DNA of 18,917 nucleotides from CAZGSN01 sp964371655. GTDB taxonomy: Bacteria; Desulfobacterota; Binatia; HRBIN30. Positions 13,428 through 18,917 of the stretch are shown here, one piece after another (the stretch's first letter is position 1; the number at the start of each line of letters is the position of its first letter). The stretch lies in NCBI GenBank assembly GCA_964371655.1, contig CAYJOD010000109.1:1-18917 (forward strand), read 5' to 3'. A program made the translations under genes and the position numbers. The notes under the pieces were generated by a model. That model made no database searches, was not told where the DNA came from, and saw only the letters and a list, made by a program, of their open reading frames with translations.

Positions 13428-16205
13428 CTACCCTCCCAAATTCTCCGGCGCCACCAGGCGGAATTCCTCCGTCCCGGGTTGGCGCCACTTCAACTGCAGC
13501 AGATGGTGCGCAACCATGCTCGTATTGGAGCCGTCCCACCAGGCGCTGAGATCATGCCGCCCGGCCGTTAGCTGACGCGAGATCACGCAAGAGACCGGCC
13601 CAACCAGCGCAATCCTGAGCTCATTGCAGAGCGGCGTACCGTCGAGCTCGACCGTGTAGGGTCCGCTCGAGCGTACCTCGAACTCGTACAATCCAGACTC
13701 CGTAAGCTGCAACGATCCAGTCCAGCTGCCGGCGAACGGCAACGCCACGGCCAGCGTCTCGCGCCCAAAGAGCGACTCCATCGTGCACAGGTTGAGCTGC
13801 GGCTCGAGGCTGTCGAGCAACACCGTGCCGTCGCGCTCGTAGCGCCCGCGCAATCCTTCGCCCACCGCATCCGGGCGTAGATCCCAACGACCTAGCGCCT
13901 GCGCCGCCTCATTGAGTGTCAGCGTCACCGACGGCCGCGCCGCGGCACGGGCCTGCTCTTCTTCCAACCTGAATAGTTGCCAGCCGCGCGCCATCTGGAT
14001 CGTCGCGCTCACAGGTTCCGAGTCGCCGCTGCGCAACTCCGCGTGCTGGCCGAGGCGCAGGAGTGCCGGCGCGGCGCTGCTCAGCTGCACCGACACAGGC
14101 CGATCGCTTGGCCAGAAGACCCGTCCGCTCCAGCTCAGCTGCTTTTCCGAAAGCTCCGCCGGGAGAGCAGCGAATGGATCAGCCACCGCGGAAGTCGCGC
14201 GGTCACCGCCCAAACTGAGCCCGGCGCGGCCTTCCAACTGCTGCGGCGTCAGCTCGACGAGGCGATACATCAATTGGTGATCCGCCTGCCGGATGCGATC
14301 CCTGATGACGGCGCCCGGGTACAAATCGCGAATCTGATCGACCACTGCCGTTTGCAGCGGTGCGAGAACGAGGAGTAGCGGAGCCCGCACGGGCGTGCGG
14401 ATCGGAAGGAAGGTCGCGGCCTCGGCGACATCCGCCAGACGCCCGCGGCCGAAGTTCACCTCGAACAACTCCGAGTGCACGTTGAGCGATCCATCCGAAC
14501 CTAGAACGATCACCTGCGCGTCGGGCGCCGCCGCCTCGATGTCATGCGATAGCGCCGACGACAGGTCGAGCATCGCATCGGATCTCCCGAAGTCGATAAA
14601 GTAGGAGCGCCAGTTGTCCCAAGCCGCGGTAGCGAGCAGGACGACAACGAAGGCTACGGCAAAACTGTGCACGGGTCGCCGTCGGCGCGCGCTGGCGATG
14701 ATTGCATCGAGCGGCAAACTGGCAACGATGGCGAGCAGGGGTACGAGTCCGACCAGCCGCCAGCTCGAGGGCGGATTATCCGTCAACACGCCGCCGAGAA
14801 CGCTAGTCGGCAACCACCAATAGAACAGAAAGAAGCGGCGGCTGTGGATACTGACCGCCGCGATCGCCAGACCAAGGACGAACAGCGCCCCGGTAACGTA
14901 ATCCAACATTCCTCCGGCGCGATAACCGATGCCGTAGGAGCTGTCCGGTAGAACCGTGAAGCCGAGCCATGTGCGCGACACCTGCGCCCACAGCGGGGTG
15001 AGCATCGCGTCGAAGCCGTCGACCTGCCACACGTCGAAGATGCGGCCGACAACCTGGCGGTTGCGCGCCATGTAGGTCCACTCGTACCACATGCGCTGGA
15101 ACGTGAAGTGGTCGGTGACGTAGACGAGGTAGACGAAGGTCGAGAGCAGAAACCCGCACAGTGTCAGCGCCGCACCGCGCCAGTGCGTCGCGATCAGCCG
15201 CGGCGCGGCGAGCGCGCACAGGACGATCCAGCCGACCCAGATCAGCGGCAGCAGGTAGCCGGCGTTGTAGCTGTAAAGCCCCCAGCCCAAACCGATGCCC
15301 GCCCACAGGTAGCCAAGCGCGCTTCCGGTGTTGACGGCGCGCCACCAACACCAGAACGCAAAGGTCCCGAACAGCATGACCTGGGCGTGACAGACACCGA
15401 GACGGCTGAAGTCGATGCTGGTGCGACCGATCGCGAGTAGGATCGCCGCAATCCATGCGGCGCGCCGGCCGAGCAGCTCACGCGTTAGGAGATAGGTCGT
15501 CAGAACCGAGAGCGTTCCCATCAGCGCCGACGACAGGCGCAGGGTGGCGACGCTCAGGCCGAGCACGGGTACGAACAGCCCTTGCAACCACAAGCCCAAC
15601 CCCGACCAGGTGTTCCAACCCATGCGGAAGAATTCGGTCGGCGCACCGCGCATCCGATTCAGGAGGTAGGCGCCGACGCGGGGTTCGTCGTTGAAGTAGT
15701 AGAACGGCAGGGTGTTGATCCAACTGAAGCGCGCCAGCGCGGCTACCACGATGATGGCGGCGATTACGAAGATTTCACGTCTCGTGAACGGCGGCGGCTG
15801 AGTGAGTCCCGGCGTCACCCGTAATCCCGCCACCCCGATCGATGCGCTGACGAAGGCGAACAGCCACAGCGCCAGAGCGGCGAAGGGCAGGCGCGACGTT
15901 TCCGTGAGCCAGGTCACGACGACGACCATCGCGATGGTAGTCCCTAGCCACAGCAGGCGCGTACTGTGCACCGGCAGGGCTGCGGCCGCGTTGGCCTCAA
16001 GCGTTACGCCTAACCTTGTGCGCGGAGCGATCGCCGCCGTAAGCGCCGCGGCCCACGCGAGGACGACCCAAGCCCAGGCCTGATATTGCGGATCCAGAAC
16101 CAGCCGCTGCGCGAGCAGCGCGGTGGCAACGAGAAGCACGAGGAACGTCACGACGGCCGCGTCGTACCGGCTGGATACGGAATCTCGATCGCTATCTGTG
16201 TGCAT
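13428..16205 (-). CDS. GT-C family membrane glycosyltransferase with C-terminal beta-sandwich domain
   Basis: A 925-residue polytopic membrane protein of the ArnT/PMT-like (GT39/GT83) group. After a short cytoplasmic start there are roughly a dozen hydrophobic segments up to about residue 510. The first large periplasmic loop carries the acidic FNDEP motif (171-175), the expected site of the catalytic aspartate, followed by an EFFRMGWNTWSGLGLW segment. Members use polyprenyl-phosphate sugars to glycosylate lipids or proteins outside the membrane. The region from about 530 is periplasmic, and residues 804-925 (TGSLQLTESGLYEFEVRSSG, YTVELDGTPLC, LTAGRHDLSAWW) resemble a PA14-like carbohydrate-binding fold. 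ATG 16205 has GAGG just upstream. No neighbouring polysaccharide genes indicate the acceptor, so donor and acceptor are unknown. Confidence 0.8.
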   Translation of the reverse strand: MHTDSDRDSVSSRYDAAVVTFLVLLVATALLAQRLVLDPQYQAWAWVVLAWAAALTAAIAPRTRLGVTLEANAAAALPVHSTRLLWLGTTIAMVVVVTWLTETSRLPFAALALWLFAFVSASIGVAGLRVTPGLTQPPPFTRREIFVIAAIIVVAALARFSWINTLPFYYFNDEPRVGAYLLNRMRGAPTEFFRMGWNTWSGLGLWLQGLFVPVLGLSVATLRLSSALMGTLSVLTTYLLTRELLGRRAAWIAAILLAIGRTSIDFSRLGVCHAQVMLFGTFAFWCWWRAVNTGSALGYLWAGIGLGWGLYSYNAGYLLPLIWVGWIVLCALAAPRLIATHWRGAALTLCGFLLSTFVYLVYVTDHFTFQRMWYEWTYMARNRQVVGRIFDVWQVDGFDAMLTPLWAQVSRTWLGFTVLPDSSYGIGYRAGGMLDYVTGALFVLGLAIAAVSIHSRRFFLFYWWLPTSVLGGVLTDNPPSSWRLVGLVPLLAIVASLPLDAIIASARRRRPVHSFAVAFVVVLLATAAWDNWRSYFIDFGRSDAMLDLSSALSHDIEAAAPDAQVIVLGSDGSLNVHSELFEVNFGRGRLADVAEAATFLPIRTPVRAPLLLVLAPLQTAVVDQIRDLYPGAVIRDRIRQADHQLMYRLVELTPQQLEGRAGLSLGGDRATSAVADPFAALPAELSEKQLSWSGRVFWPSDRPVSVQLSSAAPALLRLGQHAELRSGDSEPVSATIQMARGWQLFRLEEEQARAAARPSVTLTLNEAAQALGRWDLRPDAVGEGLRGRYERDGTVLLDSLEPQLNLCTMESLFGRETLAVALPFAGSWTGSLQLTESGLYEFEVRSSGPYTVELDGTPLCNELRIALVGPVSCVISRQLTAGRHDLSAWWDGSNTSMVAHHLLQLKWRQPGTEEFRLVAPENLGG

Positions 16206-16272
16206 CGCCTCGCCCCGTTTGAGCGCGCCGACCTTGGGATATCAACGCGAGCGAGTCAAGCGCGCTGAAGAA

Positions 16273-16482
16273 CCCTCACCCTAACCCTCTCCCTCTGAGA
16301 CTGACGATAAGTCCGAATGGAAAACAGGAAACGGAAAACCGGAAACCGGAAACTGGTCTATGCTTACGCAGAAAGGTTGGTTTTCCATTTTCGGTTTCCG
16401 GTTTCCTGTTTTCCATTCTCCGAGTGACGGCCTGTTGCGGAGAAGATCGACACTCCCCGCTGGGAGAGGGCCGGGGTGAGGG
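16273..16482. repeat. Nested inverted-repeat element upstream of ligA
   Basis: This fills most of a 339-bp gap without a gene (16206-16544). Outer arms at 16273-16293 (CCCTCACCCTAACCC and on) and 16462-16482 pair with few mismatches. Inner arms at 16316-16332 (AATGGAAAACAGGAAAC) and 16401-16417 pair perfectly, with further purine/pyrimidine-rich pairing towards the centre. A motif at 16289-16310 containing GAGACTGACGATAA recurs after ligA at 18625-18646. Short frames in it look non-coding. It may be two repeats, one inserted in the other. Confidence 0.75.
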
Positions 16483-16530
16483 TGATCGGCGCAGTTCCAA
16501 TCGCGCTGTACGGAGACCTTACGATTGATC

Positions 16531-16536
16531 TATATT
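16531..16536 (+). promoter_or_regulatory. Candidate -10 box for ligA
   Basis: TATATT ends 8 bases before the GTG taken as the ligA start. It would place transcription initiation at or within a few bases of the start codon. A matching -35 box is weak. This is a tentative reading in a GC-rich background. Confidence 0.3.
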
Positions 16537-16544
16537 GCCGCGCC

Positions 16545-18572
16545 GTGAGCACCCGACACGCGCCGCCGGATTCGCCACCGGAAGAGATTGAACGCCTGCG
16601 CCGCGAGCTCGATCAGCACAATTATCGGTACTACGTCCTCGATGCGCCGACCATCTCCGACGCCGCGTACGACACGCTCTTGCGGCGTTTGGCCGAGTTG
16701 GAAGAGGCGCACCCGGAGTGGTTAAGCGCGACGTCGCCGACCCAACGCGTCGGCGCCCCACCGGCCGCCAAATTCGAGAGCGTGCGCCACACCCTGCCGA
16801 TGTTGTCGCTAAACAACGCCATGAGCGAGGACGAGTTCCGCGAGTTCGACGAGCGCGTGCGGCGCCTGCTGAAGTCGGATGAGGCGATCGAGTACGTGGC
16901 GGAGCCGAAGCTCGATGGGCTCGCCATTGAGTTGGTCTACATCGACGGCGAGCTCGCGGTCGCGTCGACGCGCGGCGACGGCAGCAACGGCGAGAACGTC
17001 ACCAACAACGTCAAGACGATTCGCAGCGTGCCGCTGCACCTCCTGCACGACAAAGGACACAAGCCGCCCGCCGCCCGCGTCGAGGTTCGCGGTGAGGTCA
17101 TCCTGCCGAAGTCGGCTTTCCAGCAGCTCAACGAGGAGCGCCAGCAACGTGGCGAGCCAATGTTCGCGAACCCACGCAACGCCGCCGCCGGCTCGCTGCG
17201 CCAGCTCGATCCGCGCGTTACAGCGTCACGACCGCTGACGATGTTCTGTTACGCACCCGGGCAGATCGACGCTATCGATCTCGTCTCACAAGCGCAGTTC
17301 CTCGATACGATTCGCAGCTGGGGCTTGCGCGTCAACCCGCACAACCGTCTGTGCCGAGGTGCCGATGCGGTGATCGCCTACCATCGCGACATCGCCGCGC
17401 AGCGCGGCGATCTGCCCTACGAAGTCGACGGTGTGGTGGCGAAGGTGAACAGCACCGCCGCGCAGCGCCAGCTCGGCGAGGTATCGCGCTCGCCGCGTTG
17501 GGCGATCGCCTACAAGTTCGCCGCCCAACAGGCGACCACGCGCGTGCTGGACATCATTCCGTCGGTTGGCCGTACCGGTACGATCACACCCGTCGCCGAG
17601 CTCGAACCGGTCTTCGTCAGCGGCGTCACCGTATCGAACGCTTCGCTGCACAACATGGACGAGGTCGATCGCAAAGACATCCGCATCGGCGACACCGTGG
17701 TCATCGAGCGCGCCGGCGATGTGATCCCCTATGTCATCGGCGTCGTCCTCGACAAGCGTACCGGTAAGGAGCGCAAGTTCCACATGCCGGAGAATTGTCC
17801 GGCCTGCGGCAGCAAGGTCGTCCGCGAGGAAGGCGCCGCGGCCTACCGCTGCGTCGGACTGAGCTGCCCGCGCAAGCTGTGTGAGTCGATTCGGCATTTC
17901 GCTTCCAAGCACGCGCTCAACATCGACGGCATCGGCGACAAGCTCGTGGAGCAGCTCACCGAGCACGGTCTCGTCAAGAACGTCGCCGATCTTTACGACC
18001 TGACCAAGGAGCAGCTCGCCAGCCTCGAACGCATGGCCGACAAGTCGGCGCAGAACATCATCGACGCGATCGAAGGCAGCAAGCAAACTACCCTGGCTCG
18101 CTTCATCCTCGGACTGGGCATCCCGCAGGTCGGGGAGCACATGTCGGAGCTGCTCGCCGAGCACTTCGGAAGCATCGAAGCTCTGCAAGAGGCCACGGAG
18201 GAGGAGCTGCTCACGATCCGCGAAGTCGGCACCGAGACCGCGCGTGAGATCCGTGCTTTCTTCAGCGTTGCCGACAACCCGCGGGTCATCGCCCGCTTGC
18301 TGAAAGCCGGCGTCCGTCCGCACGCCTCGCCACGCCAACGCTCCGGCAAGCTCAACGGCAAGACCTTCGTCCTCACCGGCGCCCTCTCGGTGCCGCGCGA
18401 CCAGGCCGCCAAGCAGATCGAGGCCCACGGCGGCCGTGTGACCAGCAGCGTCAGCAAGAGCACCGACTACGTCGTCGTCGGCGACGATCCGGGCGCGAAG
18501 CTCGACAAGGCGAGAAAGCTCGGCGTCGCCGTCCTCGACGAACGAGAGCTCGGCGAGTTGCTGCGCAGCTGA
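16545..18572 (+). CDS. ligA: NAD+-dependent DNA ligase LigA
   Basis: Seals nicks during replication and repair, using NAD+ to form an enzyme-AMP intermediate. From GTG 16545 it has 675 residues, the standard length. Domains in order: Ia domain with HNYRYYVLDAPTISDAAYD; adenylation domain with the nucleophilic lysine Lys122 in PKLDG (121-125) and later VEVRGEVILPK; OB fold with TITPVAELEPVFVSGVTV; a four-cysteine zinc finger (Cys418, Cys421, Cys436, Cys441); helix-hairpin-helix repeats; and a C-terminal BRCT domain from about 600 (KLNGKTFVLTGAL). All catalytic features are present. The open frame extends 23 codons further upstream into repeat-derived sequence; GTG 16545 is preferred because the family begins shortly after it. 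No Shine-Dalgarno sequence is seen. It stands alone, between two repeat elements. Confidence 0.96.
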   Translation: MSTRHAPPDSPPEEIERLRRELDQHNYRYYVLDAPTISDAAYDTLLRRLAELEEAHPEWLSATSPTQRVGAPPAAKFESVRHTLPMLSLNNAMSEDEFREFDERVRRLLKSDEAIEYVAEPKLDGLAIELVYIDGELAVASTRGDGSNGENVTNNVKTIRSVPLHLLHDKGHKPPAARVEVRGEVILPKSAFQQLNEERQQRGEPMFANPRNAAAGSLRQLDPRVTASRPLTMFCYAPGQIDAIDLVSQAQFLDTIRSWGLRVNPHNRLCRGADAVIAYHRDIAAQRGDLPYEVDGVVAKVNSTAAQRQLGEVSRSPRWAIAYKFAAQQATTRVLDIIPSVGRTGTITPVAELEPVFVSGVTVSNASLHNMDEVDRKDIRIGDTVVIERAGDVIPYVIGVVLDKRTGKERKFHMPENCPACGSKVVREEGAAAYRCVGLSCPRKLCESIRHFASKHALNIDGIGDKLVEQLTEHGLVKNVADLYDLTKEQLASLERMADKSAQNIIDAIEGSKQTTLARFILGLGIPQVGEHMSELLAEHFGSIEALQEATEEELLTIREVGTETAREIRAFFSVADNPRVIARLLKAGVRPHASPRQRSGKLNGKTFVLTGALSVPRDQAAKQIEAHGGRVTSSVSKSTDYVVVGDDPGAKLDKARKLGVAVLDERELGELLRS

Positions 18573-18632
18573 GCGTGGCGAGGTTGTCTCCAAACCAGAA
18601 CCTCGGGTATCACACGAATCACCGCTCCCTCA

Positions 18633-18763
18633 GAGACTGTCGATAAAATCGTGTAGGGCCGGTTGTACCGGTCGGCCGGGCGGAAGATATGGCCGGCACA
18701 GCCGGCCCTACCAGGCGGCACGAAACTCGCGCACCCGCCGCGCCGAAGAAAATCGACAGTCTC
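18633..18763. repeat. Nested inverted-repeat element downstream of ligA
   Basis: The gene-free end of the window (18573-18917, 345 bp) consists mostly of repeats. Here GAGACTGTCGAT (18633-18644) pairs perfectly with ATCGACAGTCTC (18752-18763), and inside them GTAGGGCCGG (18653-18662) pairs perfectly with CCGGCCCTAC (18702-18711). The left arm shares a 22-base motif, with two mismatches, with the element before ligA (16289-16310), in the same orientation. It could also act as a ligA terminator. Confidence 0.75.
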
Positions 18764-18787
18764 CTCACGAGGGGGTCTCAAGACTCC

Positions 18788-18820
18788 TTGGTGGTACAGG
18801 CTGGAAGCCTATACCACCAA
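18788..18820. repeat. Dispersed palindromic repeat, copy 2 (inverted)
   Basis: TTGGTGGTACAGGCT (18788-18802) and AGCCTATACCACCAA (18806-18820) flank a GGA loop. This is the reverse orientation of the palindrome at 56-90, whose loop is TCC; the stem differs by one base. Confidence 0.8.
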
Positions 18821-18845
18821 TGCTTTCTTCCCCGAGATTGGGTTC

Positions 18846-18867
18846 TTGGTGGTATAGGCCTCTGGCC
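18846..18867. repeat. Dispersed palindromic repeat, partial copy 3
   Basis: TTGGTGGTATAGGCC matches the left arm of the palindrome at 56-90 and 18788-18820 except for its last base. It is followed by TCTGGCC, which re-pairs only the last four arm bases. The second arm is then lost, so this is a degenerate or truncated copy. Confidence 0.6.
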
Positions 18868-18917
18868 ACATCATTACACACAAGATGAGTGTGCCGCCGC
18901 AGGGCTGGACACAGGTT

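Noticed and set aside
17286..18593. A 435-codon minus-strand open frame opposite ligA
   Set aside because: It is an antisense shadow of ligA, whose motifs are intact; no protein family is recognisable.

Overview
The window is GC-rich chromosomal DNA from a Gram-negative-type bacterium. Evidence is a lipoprotein-anchored binding protein, NAD-dependent ligase, a tandem cyanophycin synthetase pair of the kind known from non-cyanobacterial bacteria, and many dispersed palindromic repeats in the gaps. Lineage cannot be fixed from sequence alone. The repeat style and mosaic gene content fit an environmental proteobacterial or Desulfobacterota/Binatia-like genome, which is inference only. There are no rRNA or tRNA genes, no CRISPR array and no transposase or integrase gene.

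Layout, left to right. (1) 178-2380, minus strand: a tungstate ABC importer tupA-tupB-tupC with 4-base start/stop overlaps; the ATPase has unusual signature and switch motifs. (2) 2508-3572, plus strand: an integron-cassette-like island. It has a toxin-like DUF4258 gene broken by an amber codon, an overlapping YgiT-type zinc-finger antitoxin, a well-formed attC site, and a small membrane protein. No integrase is visible. (3) 3844-8661, minus strand: two cyanophycin synthetase genes in one operon. The downstream one (857 aa) keeps the ATP-grasp and Mur-ligase sites. The upstream one (725 aa) has lost key residues of both ATP sites and the C-terminal Mur domain, yet keeps a well-conserved N domain with an HxxEH motif that its partner lacks. 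(4) 9105-12312, plus strand: a CUT1-type sugar importer (binding protein and two permeases) without its own ATPase. The first permease is read through a cloverleaf-like palindromic element. (5) 12344-12567: a 154-bp MITE-like element with 19-bp terminal inverted repeats and a 9-bp target duplication, inserted into an older palindrome. (6) 12606-13379: a crotonase-fold protein of the ECHDC3 type. (7) 13428-16205, minus strand: a large GT-C membrane glycosyltransferase with a C-terminal beta-sandwich; a 34-bp perfect palindrome separates it from the crotonase gene. (8) 16545-18572: ligA, bracketed by two related inverted-repeat elements. A 35-bp palindrome near the left end reappears inverted near the right end.

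The most interesting points are the complementary gain and loss of active sites in the CphA pair, the palindromic element translated inside a permease gene, the solitary attC cassette, and the MITE whose removal restores a longer palindrome. Gene functions rest on motif recognition and recalled family knowledge; no search was run.
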